DNA of 64,000 nt from Engraulis encrasicolus (Eukaryota; Chordata; Actinopteri; Clupeiformes; Engraulidae): assembly GCF_034702125.1 (NCBI RefSeq), contig NC_085880.1:16469148-16533147 (forward strand). The letters run 5' to 3'. The notes beneath the pieces are model-generated. The model was not told the origin of the DNA. It worked only from the letters and a program-made list of their open reading frames with translations, and did no database searches. The position numbers and the translations under genes were made by a program. Positions 24,239 to 36,385 of the stretch are shown in pieces. Numbering within the stretch: position 1 is the first letter of the stretch; the number at the start of each line of letters is the position of its first letter.

Positions 24239-24525
24239 CTTGACATAATTTGATAGGTATCACAAAAGCTTCACTCAGAGTGTCTGTATAATAATGATAG
24301 TTGTGTTGCTCAATGCTGCACAGAGACCTTCTGCTGACGGTCAAAGAGGAACACATTCCAGATTTAAATGGGGAACTTTGCTACTAAGGAAACAAAGGAG
24401 CATTGTCCATGACTTTGGGAACTAAAACAGTTGTATTCATCTAGGCATGGCAACAAAGGTGACGTTCTCACCGCTTCTCTTCTCAGAAAGTGATTCAGCA
24501 GTGGAAATGGTCAATGGTCCCAATC

Positions 24526-25071
24526 AGCTTACATCACATTTTCCCTTCATTACTCTCACTAAGTGCTGTAATTCCTCATATTACTTATTACCTCATATTA
24601 CCTTGCATTATGCATTTCTCTAATGCATAGGCCTAATACAAGTCAACGACTCACCCATTTCCCAACTCCTCTAACCAATGTCACTGAACTATAAGTACAA
24701 TTCCTTCTTTACACTCAAATTTCAATTCTACAACACTTTTCTCTAAAGACTACACACAATTCTGTTTGATTTGACACAATTTTCATAAAGAAAAGCGATG
24801 GTTTTCTAATGCAACACACTATCATTCAAAATACTAAAAATAATTTATTTCATACCCGTTTACATTTTAGCAGTAGAGGTGCAACATCACATAGTGCAAA
24901 CAGTTCTTGGTGTGGAGATCTAGGTAAGGTGCAGTCACATGGTTGTGTGTGTGTGTGCTGTGTGTGTGCTGTGTGTCCCACAGTGCTGGTGTGTCAACCC
25001 ATCATTTGACCTCTTCCGCAATGTTTGGATCTTGTACTCCTTGCTTGTCTCTTGGATCCAAATAAATACTG
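24526..25071. other. Intergenic spacer upstream of TLR4-B
   Basis: AT-rich, with a short GT-rich stretch near 24940-24978. No gene seen. Confidence 0.5.
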
Positions 25072-25178
25072 TTCCTTTGGATTTAGTGGTGAGCGTCGCT
25101 GTCGAGAGAGAGTCGAGTCGCTCGTATCAAGGACTTTGCTAACGACGATAGCAAAGGCGCTTTCGAGAAACTGACCCC
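25072..25178. mobile_element. MITE family M2, right-end fragment
   Basis: The segment from ttcctttggatttagtggtg to gagaaactgacccc matches the right part of the M2 copy at 19616-20290. Confidence 0.65.
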
Positions 25179-25189
25179 TGGACTGGAGG

Positions 25190-25880
25190 CTTCTGTACCT
25201 CTTTCCGTAGGGCAGGAGACTGATCAAGTTGTGTGGGTCTCACCCCTCACAATTGTGAGAGCTTTGCGGGTGAGGCATGTGGTGTAGATGTCTTGCAGGG
25301 AGGGGAGAGGTGCCTTGATGATCCTCCCAGCTGTGCTCAATATACGCTACAGGGCTTTCCTGTTGTAGTCAGTGCAGCTCCCACCCCATACCGTGATGCA
25401 GCTGGTGATGATGCTCTCAATGGTTCCTCTGTAGAAAATGATCATGATGGCTGGTGGGGCACTGGTATGCCTCAGTTTGCGTAGGAAGTAGAGGCGCTGC
25501 TGGGCTTTCTTGGCCAGTGATGCAGTGTTGGAGGTCCAGGAGAGGTCGTCGCTGATGTGCACTCCGAGGAATTTTGTGCTGCTCACCCTCTCCACAGCAG
25601 CACCATCGATGGTCAGTGGCAGGAGTCAGCGGTGACCTTTCTGGAAGTCTTGTCTTGCTGACATTCAGTAGGAGGTTGTTGTCACTGCACCACTTGGCTA
25701 GGTGGTCCGCCTCTGTCTTGTAGTGTGTCGTTGGTGATGAGACCCACCAGGGTTGTGTCATCTGCTAACTTCACCAGGTGGTTGGTGCTGTGGGTTGTTG
25801 TGCAGTTGTGTGTGAGCAGGGTGAAGAGCAGAGGGCTGAACACACACCCTTGTGGAGCTGTGCTCAACGTGATGGTGTCC
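25190..25880 (-). pseudogene. LINE (jockey/L2-like) reverse transcriptase, 3' fragment
   Basis: Reading right to left, pieces in shifting frames give APQGCVFSPLLFTLLTH, then KLADDTTLVGLI (the ADD catalytic motif of non-LTR reverse transcriptases), LLLNVSKTR, VSSTKFLGVHISDDLSW and FYRGTIESIITSCITVWGG. At least two frameshifts separate them. The 5' part is missing, as is usual for truncated LINE insertions. It is dead. Exact clade (L2, CR1 or Rex-like) cannot be set by eye. Confidence 0.9.
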
Positions 25881-26634
25881 AAAAAATAAAACACAACAAA
25901 AAGGATTCTACGTGTGCAGACTCCTCACTCTGAAAACCAAGGTGTTGTTGCCGACACGCACTGCTTGTGGTCTCTGGCACAGGTCAATTCGTCCATTCGC
26001 GTTTCAGCAGCAGTCATGTCGTCCATCATGCGGTCGTTTTCTCTAACAGAGAAGTAGTTTTATCCACATTCATATTTCCACTTTTTTGTATTATTGTATA
26101 TTCGTTATTATACAGGCTGGCTTTTAAAAACGGTGTTCTTCTATTCATTAACTCTATACTGCAAGCTCAACAGGAACTTCGAAAAAAAATCGCCCCTCGG
26201 TTGCACTGTGTGCACACAATTCTGCCCATTAATAGACTACTTCAGCCGTTAGTGCAGGTTATGCTTTCTTTTTTTAAGGAGTTGCTTGCGTGGAACGGTA
26301 GCCTACAAACCCGTATAAATAGCGCATTTGGAAAGGACATCCAACCATCTCCTTTTGCCAACTGTTTGAGGGGGATGTTGGGTTAGATCTGAATGTCGAA
26401 GATGTAGGCTATCGTCGCTTACTTTGATCAAATGTTTTATTTGTTTTGTTCGTTTGTGTGTGCATGTGTCACATCTCCCCTGTTCCTCCCATCGAGACGA
26501 GAAGTCTGTGTTTACCCAGATCGAACGTGGGCCTGCTGCCTGGGGAGAGTGCTGAAATCTGCAATGACTTGACAGTGGATTTCAGTATCCTACAGCGTTT
26601 TCACACCTGGTCTCCTTTAAGTGAACCGAAGAAG
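25881..26634. other. Unannotated stretch
   Basis: Short frames only. A TATA-like cccgtataaatagcgc sits near 26310, without a supported transcript. A frame ending KKEKRDKL just before 26655 is discussed with the duplicated 3' segment. Confidence 0.4.
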
Positions 26635-27150
26635 GAGAAGAGGGATAAGCTTTAAACACACTCTGAGTTTAGACACAGTAGAAATGTGACTGCTGCATAC
26701 ACTAGACAGGAATTTGTGTGTTCTTTGGGACTGTTTGTTTGTTTGTTTTTTCATCTGAAGTTGTGGTTCATATATGAAGGTTTTTTCCACCTGGAGTTGT
26801 GGTTCATGAGTCTTTTCTCCATCTGGAGTTGTGGTTCATTATGTTTTTTTTTTTTTAAGTTTACATCACACACTGATATTATCACTTCTAATCTTATTTA
26901 CATTGTTGAGCACCAAACATCTTAAACATAAGATAAGATATAACTTAATGCTTTATACAGAAATTTAGATCTGTATTGGTGGTGGTTTTGCTAATGGGAA
27001 AGAATTATATTTACGGTTTTCCAAAAAGTCATTTTAAAATATTGAAATATTGAAATATCATTTTTATAATGACTATTTTAGACATTATGTGATGGTGGCG
27101 GCTTTGCTTTATTATGGTAAGAGTATGTGTGTTTATTTCAACATTATTTT
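26635..27150 (+). repeat. Duplicated 3'-UTR-like segment, copy 1
   Basis: From gaagagggataagctttaa onwards this matches 29300-30060: both share tagacacagtagaaatgtgactgc, repeated ggagttgtggttcat phrases and a tattggtggtggttt segment. The upstream parts do not match, so only the end of the exon and its trailing sequence were duplicated, or the coding part has decayed here. Confidence 0.75.
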
Positions 27151-27160
27151 TTCAGTATCC

Positions 27161-27743
27161 AATGGGGCACCTAAGTCTCCACCCCTTCTGGGTGGCTCAT
27201 GGGGCTGGGAAAGACAAAACTTTTGACTGTGTTGTAATGGACTGATCAAAGCTATTTTCCGACCGGCCTCGCATTCCCCCGTCGATCACACATATGCTGT
27301 ACCTCAGAATTAATGATAACCAATGGTGTGCTTGTTGACTTCACTTGGCAAGCGATTCTTGTGTTGTGTGTGTGTGCAAAAATATACAATTATTTGAACT
27401 ACACACCAGAAGTCGCATGTCTGACGTGCAGCCACTTCAGCTGCGGTGCAGTGCTAGGGTTGGCTGTGCCTCGGTTCACGTCAAATATGCGAGGCGCACG
27501 TTGTAGTCTCTTAACACAGTTTTGCACAAAAGCTAAAATAACGTTTCTTGCGTGTTGAAAATGAGTGGTCCTACAACGCAAATCCAAACCTTTCAAATTC
27601 ACTGCCATCATATGTGAAATCCGGAGCACGTGCCAAACGGGATGAGGATTTAGCTTAACTCGCTCCATTAACTCCCATTCAAAATTTTGAGAGCTCCAGC
27701 CCCACGGATCGGAAGTAGAAGGGCGTGACTTAGGTGTCCCATT
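27161..27743. mobile_element. ~583-bp inverted-repeat element
   Basis: The left end reads aatggggcacctaagtctcc and the right end is the inverse, with two or three changes (gtgacttaggtgtcccatt). A second inverted block pairs ggctcatggggctgg with ccagccccacgg. No transposase frame. Confidence 0.75.
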
Positions 27744-28214
27744 AATACAATAACTTTCAATATTTTTGCCCAAAGAATCATTTGTTTTTGTCTCAATTAG
27801 GCTTTAGGCTGTTTTGTTTTGTGATGACTTAATGTGAAGTGATGACGTGATTTCTATGACTACATTTGCACAGTGAAATATATGATAGCCTAGCACTTTA
27901 CTTGTCTGGTGGCAAACGCCAGACTAAATCAGCAGTTCGAAAAGAACGCGCAAGGCAGCATGGGTACTCCCAGGCTAGCACTTTACAATAATGCATGGAT
28001 AAAAAGCATTATTAAGACTTAGTAAATAATAAACTGATGAATTAGATCAGAGGGTTGCAGGCTTTGAGCAAGGAAGGCACCTATCCCCACACTGCTTCCC
28101 ATTCCTCACATACAGTATTGCCTCACCTCAGCTGTAGCTTACCTCATCTTGCCAAACCTCATCTTACCTCAGCTCAGGCACATCATCATCACTTTATCAT
28201 AGAGCAGCTTTATG

Positions 28215-28902
28215 TAGTGATGGGCAAATGAAGCTTTGTTGAAGCTTTGAACCATTTAGGCACATTGCTTCAAAAATTGGGTTAGTACTTCAAGCTTCAG
28301 TAACAGGGCCCTCTCCTGGTGAAAAGCCATGTTTGCAATTAAACGGGCTCAATTCGATAAGATGAGATGTTGTGCCCTCATCATCTGCGACATTACCCCC
28401 AATATTGGACTGAGCTCATACTTTTTCACACTAACTTCCAGACATTTTACATTTTAGGCTACTGATGAGGCAGTTGAGGTAGACTACATTACAAAGGCTA
28501 CAATGCCACATTTATTTATTTATTCATTTATTATTAGGCTATTTTTTGGGCGATCAGAATAAAGCGTTGCTGAACATTAATGTCTTCTCCTTGTTGTGTT
28601 CATAACTTATGATGATGTTGTCTACTTGTCTATCAAGTGGGACTTATAGGCCTAATGACAGTCAATAAAATATCTATTCTCTCCACTGACGGCTCTGCAA
28701 CAGGCCAAACACATTTGCGCGCGCCTGCTGGTTCGTGTGGCAGCGCGAAACACTGCAGCTGCTTTCGGAAAACTGAACCAGTTTACTGTTTCATACGTAA
28801 TATATCACGTGGTTTTTCCGTACTGAAGCAAACTTCGGAACAGTGGTTTAATGGTTTTCGCAGTTGATGGTTTGAGGTGCTTGTGCCAGACTACCATCAC
28901 TA
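28215..28902. mobile_element. 688-bp hAT-type non-autonomous element
   Basis: The ends are tagtgatgg and its inverse ccatcacta, flanked by gctttatg and ggtttatg, an 8-bp target duplication with one mismatch. A 3'-truncated relative occurs at 41526-42172. No transposase is visible. Confidence 0.85.
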
Positions 28903-29020
28903 GGTTTATGATAAACTTTATGAAACTATGTAATTTTATGAAAACTCTCTCTCTCTCTGTTGCCCTTATGTAGCTGTAGTGAAAAGGACTCAAATAGTGA
29001 GAGTGGAGATGGAGATGTCA

Positions 29021-29024
29021 ACAC

Positions 29025-29112
<88 letters not shown>
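29021..29112. repeat. (ACAG)n-(CA)n compound microsatellite
   Basis: Uninterrupted acag units passing into a long ca run. Confidence 0.95.
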
Positions 29113-29114
<2 letters not shown>

Positions 29115-29182
29115 TCAAAGTGATATCTGAATGACCATATCTGAATGCCCTTATCTGAATGACCTCTGGTTGTATTCTTCAG

Positions 29183-29308
29183 ATTGCAAAGAGAACGAAG
29201 GACAAGGGTTTGACATTAATCGTCCAGCTGTCCTGGAGGAAGCCGCCAGATGGAAAGGTGTTCCACAAGAAGAACGCCAAGAAGAGGGAGAAGAGAGATG
29301 AGCTTTAA
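29183..29308 (+). CDS. Candidate terminal exon ending in KRDEL
   Basis: A plausible acceptor (tgtattcttcag) precedes a 41-codon open frame that starts IAKRTKDKGLTLIVQLSW and ends KKREKRDEL before TAA. The tail is Lys/Arg-rich and its last four residues match the ER-retrieval pattern (K/R/H-DEL). The following sequence is the better copy of the duplicated 3' segment. I do not recognise the protein, and no upstream exons were found in the window. It may be a retained last exon of a displaced gene. Confidence 0.4.
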   Translation: MAKRTKDKGLTLIVQLSWRKPPDGKVFHKKNAKKREKRDEL

Positions 29309-30060
29309 TCACACTCTGAGATTAGACACAGTAGAAATGTGACTGCTGCATTACTGCTGCAAATGTGACTGCTGCACTACAGACAGGAATTCGTGTGTCC
29401 GTTGGGGCTGTTTCATTGTTTTGTGTTTGTTTTTTTTTTCATATGAAGTTGGGGTTCATATATTAGGGTTTTTTCCACCTGCAGTTGTGGTTTATCTATG
29501 AGGGTTTTCTCCATCTGGAGGTGTGGTTCATCATGAGTTTTTTTTTTTTTTTTTTACACCAAACACTCATCATATATAGATCACTTCTAATCTTATTTAC
29601 ATTTTTGAACACCAAATATTGATCATATTATTAACATTTTATCACAATTGTTACCAATCACAACTACATGTAACTCATGATTGATGTATTCAATATTTCC
29701 TTACTTTATGTTGGTAAGATAAGATAATAGTTTGAAGAAGGCCAGACGGCCGAAACGTCACTTCACCATTAAAACATGGAGCAGAGTGTGCGGCATTCTT
29801 TTCTTTTTCTTTAAGATAAGATAATATAACATAACATAAGATAAAATAAAACTTTATACTTTATAGAGATATTTAGCTCTGTATTGGTGGTGGTTTCGCT
29901 AAAATGGGAAATAATTATATTTACAGCTTTTCAAAAAGTTATTTTAAAACATGTAAATATTATTATTATTATTATTATTACTATTTTAGACATTTAGTGA
30001 TGGTGGTGGCTTTGCTTTAAGACGAAAAGAGTTGTGTTCATTTTAACATTATTTTTTAAA
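29300..30060 (+). repeat. Duplicated 3'-UTR-like segment, copy 2
   Basis: Paralogue of 26635-27150. A short foreign segment (about 29715-29815) containing gaagaaggccagacggccga splits it. Confidence 0.75.
29733..29762 (+). other. Hammerhead-core-like hairpin motif
   Basis: The string ttgaagaaggcc-agac-ggccgaaacgtc has a GGCC/GGCC stem between a TGAAGA and a GAAAC element, resembling the hammerhead ribozyme core (CUGANGA, stem II, GAAA), but C3 is replaced. It sits in a dispersed repeat fragment. Catalysis is unproven and the flanking stems are not obvious. Confidence 0.25.
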
Positions 30061-30599
30061 GTAGGCTATGCAACAAATGTTGTCTGAATTAGGCTTTGGG
30101 CTGCTCTCACCGTTGACGAAACGTGTCCGAAGGTATCCTTGCTCAGTCCGAAATGGTTAAAAAGCATGGAGACAGAATATTCCTATCACACCAAAGTAAG
30201 TTGTCAGTGCGACACATGGACTGGCCCGTCCATGGTCCACACACGGTCTGTGTGTGTGTGTGTGTGTGTGTCGTGTGTCAGCTTGCCTGCAATGCTTAGG
30301 GCTGGGTATCATTTTGTTTTTTTTCTATACGGTGCCAATTTCGATACTTTGGTTTCGATACCGGTGCTTTTCGATACCGTTTTTCGATACCTGTTGTTTT
30401 GAAGTTAATCTCATTATGAAGAACCCATAAGATCACCAAATTCTACATTTTCACAAGTAGTATTGTGCATACGGTGAGTGCATTTCAGTCATCTTATTAT
30501 GTTATTACAGATTACTCAATATATATCTTCAGTTCAAATGAAATATAGAAGATGATTTCTAAGTAGCATTAGACACATACACACTTCCAGGTGCAGGTT

Positions 30600-30667
<68 letters not shown>
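30600..30667. repeat. (CT)n microsatellite
   Basis: About 34 uninterrupted CT units inside the large hAT-like interval. Confidence 0.95.
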
Positions 30668-30669
<2 letters not shown>

Positions 30670-33059
30670 GTATTATTTGCTTTTGAATTCACGTAGCTAC
30701 ACGCTCTCCTTCACCTGACCGCTTGACTCATACATAACCTGCAGATTGGGAAGACCAGACATCCCAATGAAAGTCCAATAAAGTCTCCCTGATATTTGAT
30801 AGTGGCTCTCCGATGCCCGTGAGTCAGATAAAGCATTCCTGATTTTAGACTATGCAAGTTCGCGTTTTTTCAATTGCCAATGCGGGAAAGGGGAATATAG
30901 GCCTAATGAATGACTCGTGCGTCATGCGTGGGGTAGCCTACTTGAAATAGATTACATGCACTTCGTAGGGCGCCCTGCAAAAGTCCTGGGTAAAAAAGCA
31001 GGCAGTTATATACAGACTGGACGACAGAGAGGGCATTGACAAACAATGTAAAACTAATTTGCAAATGTGTTTTCCATATTCAAATAAGACAGATTTCCCA
31101 ATATCATTTCCATGAACTCTTAATTAAAATAGCGCAGATAGCTACTCAACATAGAGACAATTTTCCTTTCTTTGCGCCTACCCCGTGTGGTTAGCCGCCT
31201 GGGTAGCCTAGGACGCAATTCCATAGGGTTACACTCACAGAGCTTATTGGTAGTCCGCGTCAGTCTGGTAGACATAGGCTGTGCCGTGTGCGCAGATTAT
31301 CCAAAATGATTTGGTGACTGACGTCAATAGCCTATCTAACCTGCAGCTGTCTCGTCAAATCGCTGTTCATTTTCTGCATCCAAGTTTTCCGTCGGACTGA
31401 AACTGAACGTGACTAACAGATTGTGGTGCGCTGTCCATCAGCTGACTTAAGTCTAATTTAGACGTCCGATAAGCATGTAGTAGCCTATTTCGTGCCAAGG
31501 GTAAAACTCTTTGTAACTTCATGAGAACAAGAAAATCTCTTGCCCTAGCCATTAGGTTAGCCTACTCCGTGTTGTTACATTGTTGTGAGGAATGATTGTA
31601 AACAAAAAAAAAAAAATAGCCACCGCTTGTCAAAGGCACAGCTCTCTTGCGCAAACATGATAATTAAATGTCTGATGAGAGCATCCAAAACTTAGGCTAC
31701 AAGTTGTTGTCAAATCAGCCTTCATTCCCCTCACTTAAGTTTCAACTGATGCTGTTGGGTGACCAGAGAGAACCAAAACTTTACTGATGAGAGGGTCAAA
31801 ACCGAACACAAACAAAAGCAGGTCAACGAGTGTTGTGTTCCCCCCTTGCGCTGTTGGTCCACACCGCGCTGACAGTGGCAGTTGATAGACGTGCAACATT
31901 CATCACGAAACGCGGATATAATCTACAAATTTGATATGGACAAAACAACAACCCCTCCATCATGAGTGTTGTGCCATTGCTATGCAGGATAATGGCCGAA
32001 CCATTTAGTTATATAAAAAACATTATTTTGGCACTTAATACCCACGAAGCAAGCGATTCTGTCAGCCCTGCAATCGCTTCAGCAGTAGGCTATGGTAGTC
32101 GGGAAAGTAGGCTATTATGTTTGGAGGCTATAGCCTAGTTTATCACTTTTGCCGTTTGCTCGCGGTGACAATAAAGGTGGATTGTTTAAATAGGAGCCAT
32201 GCTAACGTGCTCTCTTGGAAGTTTATCCAAGGTTTCTGTTTGTTAGTTAGGCCTATCATTTGATTGCGTTTGCAAACGCAATGTCATTGAGTGAGCATAC
32301 CTTCTTTCTTGGAGAAAAATTGAGTGACCAGTTGCCTGCTTCTTCTTTCTGCCGTCTTTTCTTGCCAACCTGACTACATTACTCTGTCACCACCAGCTCA
32401 CCATCATGTGGTTAAGACATAGATTGTAGCCTACTGTAGCCTATATTACTAACATTCTAACATTCTATGGGTTAAGACCTCAAGTCGCTCTGTACTCCTG
32501 CTGCCAGCATTTCGGACGCTGTGCGATTCAACGCCTCGCGCGCCGCCAGATTGGACCGCACCATTTCGCAAGAGCTAAGGGGGGGAGGGTCCTAAAGAAC
32601 TGACGAAAACGTTATGGAAATCGATAGTTGTGTGTTTAATGGGCCTACGTTCATTTCCAATTACCATTTCATTGTAAATAGACATTTTTTTAAAAGGCAA
32701 GAATATTAGTTCTAATATTTTATTAGGCTATTAATTGCCATCCGCGGACGGGCCGTTGTGTTGGTCTGGGCCGTTATAATCAGTACCACTTTTCCCCCCC
32801 TGTCGGCGCCCCTGCCTCAGCACAACACAGCCTCAACGTCAACTGTACAGGACTCTGCTGATTGAGCCGCGCCCGCGCCAGGCACTGCCTGAAGAGACAA
32901 ACGGGGCAGCAGCGCATATAAGCCTACTCTTATATAGAGTTCAAGAAACACTTACTAACAAATACAAATTCATTTCAAACAATAATATTTTTAATGTCCA
33001 TTCGTCCATGGCTTGTAAATTTCAGCGCAGCTTTCGGCTCTTAGCCTTGATTTGGTGCG
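30670..33059. other. Non-coding interior of the hAT-like interval
   Basis: No open frame of note and no clear repeat boundary. Many gcctac/taggcct motifs. Confidence 0.5.
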
Positions 33060-33175
33060 TTAATGTTTCGCCAAGTCGTGTTGCCGTCTTTCGCAGGGAC
33101 AGCTTTATCACAAATGGAGCATCTGGCTCTATTTGCGTCCAGTCACACGAGCAAAGTTTAACCACACTTTAGATC
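33060..33175 (-). pseudogene. Decayed BED-type zinc finger of a hAT transposase
   Basis: Right to left, one frame reads LRSKVWLNFARVTGRK before a stop, and the next reads ANRARCSICDKAVPAKDGNT. Together they match the start of a ZBED domain (SKVW..F, then CxxC and the turn before the His pair). The frameshift and the missing histidines show it is dead. It is the only transposase trace I found in the 8.66-kb interval. Confidence 0.6.
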
Positions 33176-33600
33176 TCAGCAAGTCTATCAGGGCTGCAAC
33201 TAGCTACAACTGCAACTACAACTAACTGCAACTAGCTACAACTAAGTTAGCCTACAACATATCCTCACCGACTCAGCTGTTCGAGTAAACAAACGCTAGT
33301 ATTTTTTGAATGAATGAAATGTCTCGTGCTCGTCCCGCCCACCCAGGTCCTTTGAAGCCAATCACAAATGACAATTTCACCTGACTACAGGAGCGGAGTG
33401 GCCCACCTTTTCCCACCGGGAGAATTTTCCCCTTGGCGGCCCTCTTTTAAAAAAAAAAAAACAAAGCGAACAACATGGTTTCCTAACCAAAAAGACAAAA
33501 GCCACGAAATCTGCAGTCGTACTACATGTGGACATTAGTGTTGTCAAAATATCAACCTGAAGTGGAGAATTGTAGCCTACACCTTGATGAAATGCACAGC

Positions 33601-34800
33601 CAGTGGTGGGGAGACCGGGGTTGGTTGTCACACGGGTAGGTTGTCACAGTCATCATATCTCAGCCGCTATAGGGCGTAGATCAAAAGTTTTGATACAGAT
33701 CTGTTCAGAATTGGGGTTTAAGGTCACCTACGTTGATAGTGGAGGTGAAAACAGCATCACTTTGAAGTGAGACAACTTAAAGTGTTTTTCACATGCAAAA
33801 CCAACTTTTGAGAACTCCATTGTTTTTCTTATAAGTCATAACACTATAAGTTGATGTCACAATAAATATTGCCATTTGAAAGTGTAAAGTTAAAGCTACA
33901 AATTGGTTAGTTTCTTTCGGAGCTAGAGTAATGCATGTGGACACTAGCCTCCAAAATAGCTCAAAATGTCAGTTGGGGTAGGTTGTCACAATTTTTTCGG
34001 GGTTGGTTGTCACATGAATTACATTGCAAAGTTGTTAGTACTGGCATTGTTATGACTTTCATTGGGCTATAGTTTGTCCTGTGCACTGTATGTTTGCATG
34101 ATTGAGGATTGGTTGGCTTTGTGTTTAACATTTATGAACTTATGGATAACATTTATGGATTAATGATTTTTAATGAATTTCAGTGACATTTTAATGAATT
34201 TAATGAAATGAAGTGAAAATGAAATAAACTAATGGCTTTTTAAAATGTAATTGATGATTTTATACACATGAGATTAGTTTAGTGTAGTTTAGTTTCATAT
34301 TTCATTGAAAATAATGAAAAATATATAATTTAAAATATGTCTCTATTTTTCCATTTCCCCCATTACAATAACACAGGGACAACCAACCCCATGGGGTGTG
34401 ACAACCTACCCCGCAATGGGGTTGGTTGTCACATCTGTGCAAGGTGCCTTTGACAATCCATATCTTTTTAAGAGAAAGGAGTCTTCTGGATCTAAGACTA
34501 TCCAAATGGACCTGAGACATCAGTCAATAACTATGGACAGAAATGGTGTCCTTACCATATACCAATGTAGCAGGAATTGGATTTAAGTAAAAAGTGTGAC
34601 AACCAACCCCGGTCTCCCCTAGTCTACGTAAAACGCAGGTATACGCACCCATTTCAAAATTTCAGGGATTACAGTATACCCACTTAAAATTGATTGATCC
34701 ATTATTTACAATAGCACAAATATATACAGTAGACTATACACACATCAAAAAATGCTCAAATATACAGTATACCCACTTCAAAAAGTAGACTACACCACTG
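33601..34800. mobile_element. hAT MITE split by a second element
   Basis: The left fragment is cagtggtg at 33601-33608. The remainder, from tagtctacg at 34620 to the inverted end gtagactacaccactg at 34800, matches the TLR4 intron MITE in reverse. The 1-kb insert between them is annotated separately. I could not see an 8-bp target duplication here. Confidence 0.7.
33608..34619. mobile_element. 1,012-bp element with perfect 25-bp inverted ends
   Basis: The ends start ggggagaccggggttggttg and are exact inverses over 25 bp. Several internal copies of ggttggttgtcaca in both directions lie within ~420 bp of each end. There is no transposase frame, so it is non-autonomous. No target duplication could be separated from the host MITE sequence. 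Confidence 0.88.
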
Positions 34801-35059
34801 GAGCCATCATCACAGTCCAAAGCATTCATAGGCCTACTAGGTTAGGCTACATCACTTTACTGTTCCATGCAAATGTGCACTCCACTGTCATTTTGACAGT
34901 TTGAAATTGAAATATCGTTTAAGGAAGACAGGATGAGCATGGGCACACAGTTTTGAGTGTGGGGATTTTTAGAAGAGTAGGCTTACAAAATATAGTATAG
35001 TAGCCTATAGCTTACAAAAAGTCTGTCTATTGTGCAATAAACTCACCATGCAGCAAATA

Positions 35060-36385
35060 CACTCGCCTCCAAAAGAGTTGTCGCCTATCCATCTGTTTGG
35101 AATAACAGCTAATAACCTGACTTTCAATTAATCACTTGGCTTCAGAAGTCACTCATATGAAAGCTACAACCCTCCCGAATGAAAATGTATGTACAAAAAT
35201 AAATTGCATGCACCAAAGAAAGATTGACCCTTTATTGAACACAGACAGGGCAGATTTTCACAAGACAAAAGTTTTGTCGCCTATCGAACATAATGTGAAA
35301 ATGAGCAGATAAGTCACTTCAAAACACTTCAAATACGCAGATTGGGTGTCATACTTAATCACTGAATCACTCTCACCTCTCCAGAAAATCGACTTTGGCC
35401 TTAGGTGTATGTTTAGGGTCATTGTAATCATGGAAAGCAACACAATGAAAATCAATGGAGTTCAATGAGAGATGTTGACATATTCGCTATTCGTAGAGCA
35501 ATACATGTTTAACTTCATGATTTAATCAATGATAAAAGCCCTCAAACACCTGCAGCATGCATGCAGCTCCTCATAAGAGCTGTATCTGTACCATGTTTCA
35601 CTTTATGCACCATTTCTCTTTTTTCAAATTCTTCATCTCCAACACCATATAGTTTTGATGCTATCAGTTCTAAAATGGTTGATCTTGCGATCTTGACTTC
35701 AGAGTATGAGTCCCATTAGCCTTCATTTTTGTCAGAATTAGGCCTGACATACTCTTGGCTGGCTTTTTTGAGACAGGACAGTGTGAGAGACTTCTTTGGT
35801 GTTAAAGGTGAAGAATTTGGAAAAAAAATACATGGTGCCTAAAGTCAAACATGGGAGGGATACAGCTCTTATGTGGAGCTGCATGCATGCTGCTAGTGTG
35901 TGAGGGCTTTTATCATTGATTACATCATGAAGTTAAAAATGTATTGCTCTACGAATAGCAAATATGTCACCATCTCTCATTGAACTCCATTGATTTTCAT
36001 TGTGTTGCTTTCCATGATTACAATGGCCCTAAACATACACCTAAGGCCAAAGTTGATTTTCTGGAGAGGTGTGAGTGAATCAGTGATTAAGTATGACACC
36101 TGATCTGCGTATTTGAAGTGTTTTGAAGTGACTTATCTGCTCATTTTCACATTATGTTCGATAGGCGACAAAACTTTTGTCTTGTCAAAATCTGCCCTGT
36201 CTGTGTTCAATAAAGGGTCAATCTTTCTTTGGTGCATGACATTTATTTTTGTACATACATTTTCATTCGAGAGGGTTGTAGCTTTCATATGAGTGACTTC
36301 TGAAGCCAAGTGATTAATTGAAAGTCAGGTTATTAGCTGTTATTCCAAACAGATGGGTAGGCGACAACTCTTTTGGAGGCGAGTG
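35060..36385. mobile_element. 1,326-bp foldback Tc1-type element (arms ~590 bp)
   Basis: It begins cactcgcctccaaaagag and ends with the inverse, flanked by TA on both sides, the Tc1/mariner target. Each arm is ~590 bp (to ~35650 and from ~35790), near-identical when inverted, with a ~135-bp centre. The arms contain strings typical of Tc1 transposase genes (caccatgtttcact-type) in decayed form. It is an inside-out duplication of one Tc1 end rather than a normal 1.6-kb element. Confidence 0.88.

Larger units (their letters stand above)
16690..24525. repeat. Segmental duplication, copy B (TLR4-B locus)
   Basis: Direct repeat of copy A, longer because of insertions at about 17666-18340, 19102-19361, 19616-20290, 22987-23120 and 23459-23648. 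Copy A lacks each of these and so shows the pre-insertion sequence. Confidence 0.92.

Noticed and set aside
25967..26386. 139-codon frame near a TATA-like site
   Set aside because: No recognisable protein feature; the TATA-like string alone is not evidence of a promoter.
26446..26655. Frame ending KRDKL as a second copy of the KRDEL exon
   Set aside because: Its upstream part does not match the other copy and its acceptor phase differs, so only the trailing duplication is supported.
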